Assembly: GCF_001673155.1 (NCBI RefSeq)
Contig: NZ_LZLE01000259.1
Span: forward strand, 59,774-123,773
Direction: 5' to 3'
DNA from: Mycobacterium sp. 1423905.2
Lineage (GTDB): Bacteria; Actinomycetota; Actinomycetes; Mycobacteriales; Mycobacteriaceae
DNA length: 64,000 nucleotides
The notes below the pieces were generated by a model. The model ran no database searches and was not told the origin of the DNA. It was given only the letters and a program-made list of their open reading frames with translations. This document shows, in pieces, positions 54,993-63,923 of the stretch. Position numbers and translations under genes: made by a program. Each line of letters begins with the position of its first letter. The first letter of the stretch is position 1.

Positions 54993-56534
54993 TCAGCTTG
55001 TCTCACCGGTGGAACTACTCGCCGCCGCGGGCACCGCACCGACAGGCGTTGTCGTATAGGCGTCCGTATCGAATCGTTTGGTCTGTCGGCGGAAGCGAAA
55101 TGTGAAGTCCGGCCACAGCGTCGTGTTGTTGCCGTGAGCATCCAGGTACCAGCTCCCACAGCCACCGGTTGTCCATACCGATCCGGCCAGCTTGTCCTGC
55201 AGCTCGGCGTGATAGGCGTCCAGCACCTCCGGTTTGACCTCGACGGTGCGAAATCCGTTGTGCTGCATGGTGTTCAAGGCATCAACTAGGTAATTGAGCT
55301 GAGATTCGATCATGTACACCATCGAGGTATGGCCCAGCCCCGTATTGGGTCCGACCAGAACGAACATGTTGGGGAAGTTGGTCATGGTTGCCCCCTTGTA
55401 GGCGCGCATGCCCTGTTCGGCGAAAGTGTCGCTGAGACTGCGCCCGTCGACGCCGCAAATGGTCTGGAACATCGGTGAATCGGTCACGTGGAAGCCGGTG
55501 GCGATGACGATCGCGTCGACCGGCCGAACCGTGCCGTCTTCGGTCACGATAGCGTCGGCGCGGATCTCGGCGATGCCGTCGGTGACCACTTCGACGTGTT
55601 CGCGGTCGAGCGCAGGGTAGTAGTCGTTGGCGATCAGCATCCGCTTGCATCCGATGCGGAAGTTGGGAGTCACCTTCTTGCGCAGTGCCGCGTCCTTGAT
55701 CTCGAAACGGATCTTGCCCCGCGAGATCAGTTCGAAGGGCAGCATGAAGCGGGGGGATTTCGCCAGACCGACCACTTGAGTCTCGCGAGCCAGATAGATG
55801 CCGGCCCGCGCCAGCCGCATGAGAGCCGGAACTCGGCGAAACAGCCAACGCTCGGCAGCGGTGAAAGGACGATCGAAGCGCGGCAGCAGCCAAGGCGCGG
55901 TGCGCTGGTAGACGTCCATGTGGCTGACCTTGTCCACGATTGCCGGGATGATCTGAATGCCCGAGGCGCCGGTTCCGATTACCGCGACGCGCTTGCCGGA
56001 TAGGTCCGCGTCGTGATTCCAACGCGCCGAATGGAAAAGCTGACCGGTGAAGTCCTCGATGCCGCGAATGGGTGGGAGCTTCGGTTCGGCCAGCGCTCCG
56101 AACGCGGCCACCAAGACATCGGCGGTGATCGAGCCCCGGCTGGTGCTCAGCTGCCACCGGAGGTGTTCGGGCTGCCAGCGGGCGTTGGTCACTTCACAAC
56201 CGAAGCGATGGCGGTCCAAGACACCGGCGTCACGAGCGACCCGGCGAAGGTAGTCCTGTATCTCGGGTTGCGTCGAAAAGGAGCGAGTCCAGTTCGGGTT
56301 TGGCGCAAAGGAATACGAGTAGAGGTGGGACGGTACGTCACATGCCGCCCCCGGATAGGTGTTGTCCCGCCAGGTGCCGCCGACATCGTTGCCGCGTTCG
56401 AAGACCAGGAAGTCATGATGACCCGACTCGGCCAGCCTGATCGCGGCGCCGAGCCCCGAGAAACCACTTCCGATGATGGCGACCTTGACGTGGCCGCTGA
56501 GCTTTTCCTCCGACGGTGTAGCGTTCTCGGGCAT
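54993..56534 (-). CDS. Baeyer-Villiger-type flavin monooxygenase
   Basis: A 513-residue FAD/NADPH monooxygenase. FAD motif IIGSGFSGLG (residues ~20-29), GGTWRDNTYPGAACDVPSHL, the BVMO fingerprint FTGQLFHSARWNHD near 170, NADPH motif VIGTGASGIQ near 190, and VIATGFHVTDS. It inserts oxygen next to ketones (steroids, cyclic ketones) or at thioethers. It is followed on the same strand by no coupled partner, and lies 15 bp from the cyclase gene upstream. Substrate unknown. Confidence 0.9.
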   Translation of the reverse strand: MPENATPSEEKLSGHVKVAIIGSGFSGLGAAIRLAESGHHDFLVFERGNDVGGTWRDNTYPGAACDVPSHLYSYSFAPNPNWTRSFSTQPEIQDYLRRVARDAGVLDRHRFGCEVTNARWQPEHLRWQLSTSRGSITADVLVAAFGALAEPKLPPIRGIEDFTGQLFHSARWNHDADLSGKRVAVIGTGASGIQIIPAIVDKVSHMDVYQRTAPWLLPRFDRPFTAAERWLFRRVPALMRLARAGIYLARETQVVGLAKSPRFMLPFELISRGKIRFEIKDAALRKKVTPNFRIGCKRMLIANDYYPALDREHVEVVTDGIAEIRADAIVTEDGTVRPVDAIVIATGFHVTDSPMFQTICGVDGRSLSDTFAEQGMRAYKGATMTNFPNMFVLVGPNTGLGHTSMVYMIESQLNYLVDALNTMQHNGFRTVEVKPEVLDAYHAELQDKLAGSVWTTGGCGSWYLDAHGNNTTLWPDFTFRFRRQTKRFDTDAYTTTPVGAVPAAASSSTGETS

Positions 56535-56549
56535 TCCGGTCGCCTTTCT

Positions 56550-58184
56550 TCATTGGGCATCGTGCGATTGTCGGGTTGGCTTCGCCGCCTGTCTCGGGCT
56601 TGCCAGTCGGGTCGGCTCGTCGCGGCCCCGAAGTTTGGTTTCCTCACCGAGTTCCCAGCAGTTCTGTTCTTCGGATTCACTGGCGCACACCGCAGATGCC
56701 GCGGCCAGGACGCGAGATGGCGTGGACTTGGCCAGCTCGCACAGTCGAGCGGCTTCGTTGACCGGGTCACCGATCACCGTGTACTCGAAACGCTCGTACG
56801 CGCCGACATTGCCCGCCACCACGGTGCCGGCAGCGATGCCTACGCCGGCGGGACACTCGGGTACCTCGTCGACGAGTCGCTGCGCAATGGTGCGAGCCGC
56901 GGCCAGTGCATCGGTTTCCGGCGACGTCGCGGGCACCGGAGCACCGAAGACGGCCAGTGTCGCGTCACCCTCGAACTTGTTGATGAGTCCTTGGCGAGAG
57001 TTCACCTCATCGATGATCACGGTGAAGAACCGATTGAGCAGTTCCACGACTTCGGTGGGGGCGCGCCCGGAGATGAGTTCGGTGGATCCGACGATGTCGA
57101 CGAAAACAATTGCCACATGGCGTTCCTCGCCGCCTAGCTCGATCTCTTGGTTCTCTGCGGCAGCGGCGACCTCGCGGCCGACGTGGCGGCCGAACAGGTC
57201 GCGGATGCGTTCGCGCTGCCGTAATCCCTCGACCATTCTGTTGAATCCGCGCTGCAGTTCCCCCAATTCGGTGCCGTCGAACACCTGCAGCTGGCAACTG
57301 AGATCGCCTTCTTCGACGCGCTCCAGCGCAACCCGCACGGTCCGCACCGGCGTGGCGGTGAGCCACCCGGCGACCAGGATGAGGAAGAAGCCGAATACGA
57401 ACGCGGCCACGGCCAACAACAAGACCGCAACACCTAACTGAGACAGTGTCATATTGCGCCGCGACAAGGTGAACACCGCGGCCAAGGCGATACCGATGAC
57501 CGGCACTCCCGATCCCAGCAGCCACGCCGCTACGGCGCGCCCCATCACACCGGGGCCGGAGCGCTTCGGCGCGCGGCCGGCCTGCAGTGCTTGGGCGGCC
57601 ACCGGCCGCAACGCGAACTCGGCAACGAAATAGCAACTCGCCGACACCACAATGCCGCTGAAGCTGATGCCGAACACCATCTTTGGGATGTAGTTGAAAT
57701 CCACCCGACCGTAGAGGATAGCGAACACGACGGTGCCGATCGCCCAGAGGACGACGGGAATCACGGTCAGCCGCCACGGCGCCGAGAACGTGTTGCGTTG
57801 ATCCTCAGCGGTTGGAGGCTTCTCTTCGATGGCCCACCGCAAATCGTGAAGGATACGTTTGGTGGCCCAGATCCAGCCCACCACAAGGGCTAAGACCATG
57901 TACACCGGAGCGGCCACCACTGTGATCCATCGTGCGCGGGGCGCGAAGACGTTGGGCTCGGGGATCGCCACGGTCACCACGACCATCACCACACCGATCG
58001 CGATCAAGTTCGCCGACACCACAAAAATGGTCAGCAACAACTGCAGGCGCACCCGCCGCCGTTGTTGGCTCTCCGCAGGGGTACCCAGAATCCATGAGCC
58101 ATAGGAAGTTTCGGGCAGATTCCCGCTTTGCCGGGTGATGATCTCGAGCAGGCGGCCGGATCGCTGCGCCAGCGTCTTACCCAC
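56550..58184 (-). CDS. Membrane HAMP adenylate cyclase (Rv3645/Rv1318c-type)
   Basis: A 544-residue protein: six transmembrane helices, a HAMP region (TATPVRTVRVALERVEEGDL to NRMVEGLRQ) and a class III cyclase domain. Key residues: VDIVGSTEL and KFEGDATLAVFG (metal Asp, Lys for adenine), TVIGDPVNEAARL (Asp, Asn, Arg). All appear intact, so cAMP production is expected. It resembles M. tuberculosis Rv3645 and Rv1318c-Rv1320c. Upstream is a divergent TetR gene with a 14-bp palindrome between. The monooxygenase follows 15 bp downstream. Confidence 0.93.
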   Translation of the reverse strand: MGKTLAQRSGRLLEIITRQSGNLPETSYGSWILGTPAESQQRRRVRLQLLLTIFVVSANLIAIGVVMVVVTVAIPEPNVFAPRARWITVVAAPVYMVLALVVGWIWATKRILHDLRWAIEEKPPTAEDQRNTFSAPWRLTVIPVVLWAIGTVVFAILYGRVDFNYIPKMVFGISFSGIVVSASCYFVAEFALRPVAAQALQAGRAPKRSGPGVMGRAVAAWLLGSGVPVIGIALAAVFTLSRRNMTLSQLGVAVLLLAVAAFVFGFFLILVAGWLTATPVRTVRVALERVEEGDLSCQLQVFDGTELGELQRGFNRMVEGLRQRERIRDLFGRHVGREVAAAAENQEIELGGEERHVAIVFVDIVGSTELISGRAPTEVVELLNRFFTVIIDEVNSRQGLINKFEGDATLAVFGAPVPATSPETDALAAARTIAQRLVDEVPECPAGVGIAAGTVVAGNVGAYERFEYTVIGDPVNEAARLCELAKSTPSRVLAAASAVCASESEEQNCWELGEETKLRGRDEPTRLASPRQAAKPTRQSHDAQ

Positions 58185-58322
58185 GCTCGGCTGATTCTTG
58201 ACGATACGCCGTCACGCCGCACCCGACAGTCGGCCAGACGGCATGATCGGTGCGGGGAGCGACGAACCCGTCATGAAGTGCCTCCCGCAATGTCGCCAGA
58301 CCTATCGGTGAGCTGGTGTAGA

Positions 58323-58336
58323 CGGTAACGTTACCG
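58323..58336. promoter_or_regulatory. 14-bp perfect palindrome, candidate operator
   Basis: CGGTAACGTTACCG lies 61 bp before the TetR ATG and 139 bp before the cyclase start. A partial half-site (TAACGGT) lies just downstream. It is the likely operator of the double-HTH regulator (inference). Confidence 0.5.
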
Positions 58337-58396
58337 ATCGAACGAGCTAACGGTCTAGTGCCATTTGAAATTCATATACAAAGCGAGTTTATTGCT

Positions 58397-59236
58397 ATGT
58401 CACGACGCAGGTCGCGACGCGACGATGCGGTGCCGGCAGATGTCGTTCAGGCCACCTTGGCCTCGGCTGAACGCCTCGGGCGCGACGTAGCCGACGTGCC
58501 GATCGTGGTGATCGCTCACGCGTTGGGGGTGTCACGCAGCACCTTGCTGCGCCAACTCGGTGGGACGCGCAGGCCGCTGGATGACGCGGTCCGCAATTCC
58601 GGGGTGGATCCCGGCGGACGCCCGCCCGTGCGGTTGCGCGCCGTGGCCGCCGCCGCCGCACTGATCAGCGAGAAAGGCGTCGAGGCAGCCTCGTTCGAGG
58701 CGGTGGCCGCACGCGCTGACTGCTCGGTGCACAGCCTCTATGCGGTCTTCGCCAGCCGAGAGGACTTGTTGCAGGTCGTCTACGACCGCTACCTGCCCGA
58801 CCTGGACATCGGGGATGTCCTTTCCGCCTCGCCCGCTGACCTCGAGGCAACGGTGCGTCGCATCTACCGGTGGCTCGCCGGGCTCTTATTGCAAGAGCCG
58901 CGAGTCATCGTCGCCGTTCTCACCGATGCGTTGGCGCGTCCTGGGCAGCCCAGTGGTCAGGTGCTCGCGGAGCACGGCGCCTGGCAAATGCTCACCCTGC
59001 TTGATCGGTGGCTGGGGCAAGAAGTCACCGCCGGCCGTATCCGCGACCTACCGCGCACTCTGCTCATTCAACAACTCGTGAGTCCCGTTGCCGTGCATTG
59101 CATGATGCGTCCGGGCTTGACCAGTGCGCAGTCCGCCGTCACCGTCCCGGCACTGGACGACTGTTGTGACGTGTTCACCGAAGCCTTCATCCGTGCGGTC
59201 GCAACACGGCCGGATCGGTCCAGCGACGGCGCCTAG
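58397..59236 (+). CDS. TetR-like regulator with two HTH modules
   Basis: About 279 residues. A first HTH-like segment (DVPIVVIAHALGVSRSTLLRQLGGTRRPL) spans about 35-65. A full TetR HTH follows (VRLRAVAAAAALISEKGVEA, then AARADCSVHSLYAVFASREDLL) about 80-135, then a TetR ligand domain. Duplicate DNA-binding modules are unusual for TetR proteins. ATG 58397 is used; GTG 58358 would add 13 residues. It is divergent from the adenylate cyclase and converges on a methyltransferase with a 4-bp overlap. Confidence 0.8.
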   Translation: MSRRRSRRDDAVPADVVQATLASAERLGRDVADVPIVVIAHALGVSRSTLLRQLGGTRRPLDDAVRNSGVDPGGRPPVRLRAVAAAAALISEKGVEAASFEAVAARADCSVHSLYAVFASREDLLQVVYDRYLPDLDIGDVLSASPADLEATVRRIYRWLAGLLLQEPRVIVAVLTDALARPGQPSGQVLAEHGAWQMLTLLDRWLGQEVTAGRIRDLPRTLLIQQLVSPVAVHCMMRPGLTSAQSAVTVPALDDCCDVFTEAFIRAVATRPDRSSDGA

Positions 59237-60093
59237 ACGCGCCGGCCCGCGCCATTCGTGCGGGCATAGACGACGCTGACCAACGGCGGTCCGAAGCGAG
59301 TTGGCGGGGGCAACTGATCCGTTTGCAGGGTGGGATCGGCGGCATGGGCGAGCGCCTGCAGCGCCGATACGCTGTAGGCGCGCAGCGAGCTGATGAAGCC
59401 GTCGTGCACCGCCGGTCGCGTCGCTGGCCACAACCAGAACAGCGCGTTGATCGGAAGCATCAGCACGGTCGTCAGCAGCACCGCAATCGGGTTGCGGCGC
59501 TTGAGATCAATGACCAGGAAGCGTTCCCCCACTCGGGTGGCTTCGGCAATTGCGCGACATGCGATGGCTGGCGGCAGATGGTGCAGAGCCAAGGCGAACA
59601 CGACCAGGTCGTAGCTGTGATCGCCGGCGTCGATTGCGGTGGCGTCCAGCTGCTGCGTCCGTGCCCGCGGATGGGCTCCCAGCGGGCCGGCGGCGATTCT
59701 GGCCAGTGACGTCGGGTCGAGATCGCTGACCGTGACTGTTGCGGTGGGATGCAGCGCGAGGATTTGCTCACAAAGCTTGCCGTGGCCCGCGCCGAGTTCC
59801 AGGATTCGGGGATTCGGCACATCCGATACGACGGCCAGGGCGGCACGCGCGTACTTCTTGTGCTGCTTGGTTAGCGTTCCGAATCGGTCGAGCATCCGGA
59901 TGACTTTCTGTTTTACGTCATCCGGTACGTCGTCGCGGTCGAGGTACTCGAGCGATTGGGTCTGCAGTTGACGATCCAGCCAGGAAGCGTTGGGGCCACC
60001 GCGCGGCATCGAGGCGATCGCCGACTCCCGCTGCTGCGAATTATCGGTCGCGCACGCGCTTTCCACTGCATGGTGTTCCACCGCTGAATCCAC
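59233..60093 (-). CDS. SAM-dependent methyltransferase (class I)
   Basis: A 286-residue methyltransferase with ILELGAGHGKLCEQILA near residue 95, VSDLDP, and FALALHHLPP. A hydrophobic helix (TTVLMLPINALFWLWP) near residue 210 suggests membrane contact. An N-terminal extension of about 30 residues precedes the fold; an in-frame ATG (MPRGG) near residue 29 is an alternative start. Convergent with the TetR gene by 4 bp. Substrate unknown. Confidence 0.83.
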   Translation of the reverse strand: MDSAVEHHAVESACATDNSQQRESAIASMPRGGPNASWLDRQLQTQSLEYLDRDDVPDDVKQKVIRMLDRFGTLTKQHKKYARAALAVVSDVPNPRILELGAGHGKLCEQILALHPTATVTVSDLDPTSLARIAAGPLGAHPRARTQQLDATAIDAGDHSYDLVVFALALHHLPPAIACRAIAEATRVGERFLVIDLKRRNPIAVLLTTVLMLPINALFWLWPATRPAVHDGFISSLRAYSVSALQALAHAADPTLQTDQLPPPTRFGPPLVSVVYARTNGAGRRV

Positions 60094-60196
60094 CTAGGGC
60101 TAAAGGAGTATGTCGGTGAAGTAGTCAGTTCCAGCAACGGGAAAGTTCCTATGCGTTTGGCCAGACCTCACGGCGGCCAAGCGGACCGCGGTAAAG

Positions 60197-60499
60197 TCAC
60201 GACGAGCGGCGCCGTTTATCTCCGACGGGCAGCACCAGCACCTCGGCGATCGAGTCCCCATTTCCGGCAACCGGTTTGGGCCGGGTACGACCGTCCAACG
60301 TCCTCAGCTCGCCAGCCACGTCTTGGTAGTCCCAGGCCAGGTCATGAGCTTCGCGCGCTACCCGCGTCAGCGTCTGGGTCAGCGCCCCGACGATCCGTCG
60401 CACGTGCAGCACTGTCGTGTCGAGCACCTGGTGCACAACGTCTGCGCCGCGCGTCACGGCGACTTCGGCTCCTCGGCCGATGTCGGCAATTATCAGCAC
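60197..60499 (-). CDS. Small protein of unknown function
   Basis: About 100 residues starting with GTG, with AGAAGGAG upstream. It has amphipathic helices (VVHQVLDTTVLHVRRIVGAL, then TLTRVAREAHDLAWDYQDVA) that look like a coiled bundle. It begins 17 bp after the stop of the large membrane protein and on the same strand, suggesting an operon. No family recognised. Confidence 0.55.
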   Translation of the reverse strand: MLIIADIGRGAEVAVTRGADVVHQVLDTTVLHVRRIVGALTQTLTRVAREAHDLAWDYQDVAGELRTLDGRTRPKPVAGNGDSIAEVLVLPVGDKRRRSS

Positions 60500-60516
60500 G
60501 TTACGGCCAACTCCTT

Positions 60517-62364
60517 CTACTGTCGCGCGTGTTCTCGGGGGGCCGACTCTTGCTCGGCTCCCTGCTCGGGTTCACTGTTGTTGATGCGGCCTGCGCCCCA
60601 GGTGAGTGCCGCCACGATCGCGAGCGTGCAGATCAAGACGATCAGGCAACCCACCGTCCACAGCCACTCGGGATGATCTGAATTGCGTTCCCGCTGCAGG
60701 ATTGTCATCTCCTGGACAAACGGACGCGTCGAGGACGACTCGGCCGGCACTGCCGACGCCCCAATCCCCGGGTCCGCCGGCAGGTAAATGGGCACGGCCG
60801 CCAGCGTTTTTCCGTCGTGCACGCGCAACAGCGCTTTCCAGCTGCCCCACACCGGAATTGGCGTGGTCGACCGGTAGTGACCCGGACCGACTCGCTGCAA
60901 TTCGTCGATCACCAGACCACGCTCGTTGGGTAGGCCGCCTTGCCATGCCAAAATCGACACCCACTCGGGGTCATCGCTGACCAAGTTGTCTGGAGTGATT
61001 CTGATGTCGGCGCTCACCATGCGCTGCCCGCTGTCGTTCGACAGGTCGGTCAATTGCACTGCCGCAGTGCCGTTGACAGGGACTCGGTACTGCAGACCGT
61101 TGGTGACCGCTCCGCCGATGACCATGACGGTGAGCGCCACCAGACCGATGCCGATCTTGCGCGCCGGCAAGCGTCGGCCGGTCAACACCATGCCCAGCAT
61201 CGCGCCGCACAGCCCGGTGAGCACCGCAACCGGCGCCGCCATCGCGAGAGCTTCTCCCCACATGCTGGTCGGCCACGGGTAGTGGTAGACCGCGCGGATC
61301 CACACTGACTCCAGACCCAACCCGACGGTGCCGACCGCCAGACCACTGACCGCGCCGAACACCAACGGCCGCTTCACGAGTGAAGTCAAACCGATCAGTT
61401 CGACGACGATCGCCGGGCCGAGGTAGAGCGGGAACCAACTGACCGGCGCGCCCAGTATCGGCCCCACCACCAACGCGACGATGCCGCGGATGACGACCGA
61501 CATCACGGCCGCCACAATCGCGGCGCCGCGCCCGAAGGTCAGTCGGGCGGCAACCAGGGCGAGTGCGCCGGCCGCGGCGATGAGCATGGGTTGAAACACC
61601 AGGCGGAATTGCGGGACGCCGAAGTCGAATTCGATCTGAAACACCGAAAGCCCGATCACCAGTCCGCCGAAGCGTACGTACTGGCGGAGCCGTAGTGCGA
61701 GGGTGTCGGGTTCCCCACCGGGCTCCATCGCCTTCTTCGCTTCGTACTCGAGCATCACTGAGGCCAGGGTGGACAACCCGGCACCGCCGATCATCATCAG
61801 ATGCGTCGGACCCCACAGGGTGACGTCTTGGCCGAACAGGCGATGCCAGACGTCGTCGAGGGGGAAGCCGACGAGTGCATAGAACCCGCAGCCGGCGATC
61901 AACACACCGCCCACCGGGGCATACCAGTTGTCGGTAATACGAACGGCGGCCGGACCGGGCTTGTCGTAGGGCAACACCACGGCGAGCATGCCGCCAACGA
62001 ACAACAGGAACAGACCGATGATGATGAAGTAGTGCGCCGGGTTGGCCAAGGGCCCTGGATCCCTGCCCTTGCCGATATGCAGGCTGACGTCCCAGATGAA
62101 GCCGAACAGCGCAAAGATGATGTTGAGCGCGAAAACCAGCACGGGCAGCGCTACCCACGGCGGCCGGTTGAGCCGTCGGCCGCAGGCTTCAGCGAGGTTG
62201 TTGAGCCAAGTGATCTTGCGGCTGCGATGCAGATAGCCGATCCACACCAGCGCGACCGCGAGAACCGCGGCAACCCCGGTCAAGCCGATCACCTGGTTAA
62301 GTGCCGCACCGCCACCTTCCGGGCCGGCCGCACTCACCTGGGTTGCTGGCGCAAGGGTGGTCAT
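60517..62364 (-). CDS. Large multi-pass membrane protein of unknown function
   Basis: About 615 residues. Roughly 11-12 transmembrane helices (residues 20-470) are followed by an extracytoplasmic beta-rich domain (VSADIRITPDNLVSDDPEWV, then GPGHYRSTTPIPVWGSWKAL), and a last helix near 590 with an acidic tail. Motifs such as GFIWDVSLHIGKGRDPGPLAN and ALVGFPLDDVWHRLFGQDVT with His/Asp could bind metal. The outer domain loosely recalls FixH/YtkA-like domains. ATG 62364 chosen over an extended N-terminus. I do not recognise the family. Confidence 0.75.
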   Translation of the reverse strand: MTTLAPATQVSAAGPEGGGAALNQVIGLTGVAAVLAVALVWIGYLHRSRKITWLNNLAEACGRRLNRPPWVALPVLVFALNIIFALFGFIWDVSLHIGKGRDPGPLANPAHYFIIIGLFLLFVGGMLAVVLPYDKPGPAAVRITDNWYAPVGGVLIAGCGFYALVGFPLDDVWHRLFGQDVTLWGPTHLMMIGGAGLSTLASVMLEYEAKKAMEPGGEPDTLALRLRQYVRFGGLVIGLSVFQIEFDFGVPQFRLVFQPMLIAAAGALALVAARLTFGRGAAIVAAVMSVVIRGIVALVVGPILGAPVSWFPLYLGPAIVVELIGLTSLVKRPLVFGAVSGLAVGTVGLGLESVWIRAVYHYPWPTSMWGEALAMAAPVAVLTGLCGAMLGMVLTGRRLPARKIGIGLVALTVMVIGGAVTNGLQYRVPVNGTAAVQLTDLSNDSGQRMVSADIRITPDNLVSDDPEWVSILAWQGGLPNERGLVIDELQRVGPGHYRSTTPIPVWGSWKALLRVHDGKTLAAVPIYLPADPGIGASAVPAESSSTRPFVQEMTILQRERNSDHPEWLWTVGCLIVLICTLAIVAALTWGAGRINNSEPEQGAEQESAPREHARQ

Positions 62365-62528
62365 TGTTGCATTCCGTCGATCGTCGTTTCCACATCGGTC
62401 GAAGCAGTGGTGCGACCCAGCGGCCGCCGCATCCGTCAATCAACAGTAAACGACCGTACACTGTTGGTTCAAATGTGACGGTAAGCACGTCGTGAGCGGA
62501 TTGCGCCCGTTTACTCAAGCGGAACGGT

Positions 62529-63923
62529 TCAGCCGGCCTCGTCGGCCGGTATGCGAGCAGCCTGCCCACTGTCCCCTAACGGCTCGGAACCGGGCAGTGG
62601 TTTGCCGGCGACTTCCGGTGTGAACAGCAGGGTGATCACACCGACGAGACCGGCCGCGATGAGCATGTAGGCCGGGACCATGACGTTGCCGGTGCTCGAT
62701 ATCAGTGCTTGTGCGATCAGCGGAGTGGTGCCACCCACGGCCGAGATCGAGATGTTGTAGGAGATGGCCAATGCCCCATAGCGCACCCGGGTAGGGAACA
62801 GGGCGGGTAGCGCAGAGGGTGTTGTGGCGTCGAAGCACAGTTCCATCAGCCCGACCAGCAGTACGCCGATGAAGATGAGCGGATAGACGCCGCCGAAGCG
62901 GATCAGCAGGAATGCGGGGATGGAACCGCCGATCAGCAGGGCGCATCCGGTCCACATCACCGGTTTGACGCCTATGTGATCGGACAATTTGGCGACCAGC
63001 ACCACCGTGGCCATCAAAATCGCCAACGTCGTCACGATCATCACCATCCCGGCGACGTTGCCGACCCGAACGACGACTTTGAGGTAGGTCGGCAGGTATC
63101 CGGTCATCATGAAATCGGCCACTTGGGAGGTGAGGACCAGGGCCGAACAGATCAGCATCGGCCGCCACTGTCCGGCCACCGTGCGCCGAAGCAGGCGCAG
63201 GCCGCGCTCGTTCGACACGTCGACGGTGTGGGTGATCTGGGTGTAGGCCGGAGACTCCTCGAGTCGCAGTCGCATGTAGATCGCGATCAAGCCGAACGGC
63301 GCGCCGAGCAATAAGGGAATCCGCCATCCCCAGGTCAGCATGTCTTCGGGCGCTAGCCACGCTTGCAGTCCGCTCACCAGGAAGCCGGCCAGGACGAACC
63401 CGACGAGATTGCCCATCGGCAGGAATCCGACCACCATGCCGCGCTTGCGGTCCGGGGCTTGCTCGACGAGGTAGGTCATGGCGCCCACGTACTCGCCGCC
63501 GGTCGACAAGCCCTGAAAGACGCGGGCCAGCACCAGCAGGATTGGGGCCCAGATGCCGATCTGGTGGTAAGTGGGCAACAGACCGGTCGACGTCGTACTC
63601 ACCGTCATCATCAGGATCGTGATGATCAGCACGCGCTTGCGTCCGATGCGGTCACCAAGGGGACCGAAGACGAATCCGCCGAGTGGACGCACCACGAACG
63701 CCGCCGCCAGTGAGCCGAAAGTCGCGATGAGGTGGACAGCGCTGACGCTGTTGCCGGGATAGAACACCTGGGCAAGGGTGGTGGCGATATAGCCGTAGAT
63801 GCCGAAGTCGTACCACTCCATGAAGTTGCCGATCGCGGTGCCCACGATCGTCCGCGACATGGTCGACCGATCGGTGTCGTCAGTCGAGGTCCGCGCCCGC
63901 TTCGTGTCGCGTTCGGTGTTCAT
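62529..63923 (-). CDS. MFS metabolite:H+ symporter (ProP-like)
   Basis: A 464-residue MFS transporter of the metabolite:H+ symporter family (ProP, shikimate, citrate carriers). EWYDFGIYGYIA in helix 1, RPLGGFVFGPLGDRIGRKRVL between helices 2 and 3, and RVFQGLSTGGEYVGAMTYLVE in helix 4 are signature segments. Twelve helices expected. ATG 63923 chosen; upstream codons extend the frame. Transports a compatible solute or organic acid; substrate unknown. Confidence 0.9.
   Translation of the reverse strand: MNTERDTKRARTSTDDTDRSTMSRTIVGTAIGNFMEWYDFGIYGYIATTLAQVFYPGNSVSAVHLIATFGSLAAAFVVRPLGGFVFGPLGDRIGRKRVLIITILMMTVSTTSTGLLPTYHQIGIWAPILLVLARVFQGLSTGGEYVGAMTYLVEQAPDRKRGMVVGFLPMGNLVGFVLAGFLVSGLQAWLAPEDMLTWGWRIPLLLGAPFGLIAIYMRLRLEESPAYTQITHTVDVSNERGLRLLRRTVAGQWRPMLICSALVLTSQVADFMMTGYLPTYLKVVVRVGNVAGMVMIVTTLAILMATVVLVAKLSDHIGVKPVMWTGCALLIGGSIPAFLLIRFGGVYPLIFIGVLLVGLMELCFDATTPSALPALFPTRVRYGALAISYNISISAVGGTTPLIAQALISSTGNVMVPAYMLIAAGLVGVITLLFTPEVAGKPLPGSEPLGDSGQAARIPADEAG

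Noticed and set aside
56013..57137. Open frame spanning the monooxygenase-cyclase junction on the plus strand
   Set aside because: Runs antisense across two real genes; no recognisable domain.
60151..60681. Plus-strand open frames overlapping the small unknown gene
   Set aside because: The minus-strand frame fits the operon spacing and has a ribosome site; plus-strand translations are Arg/Ser/Pro-rich shadows.
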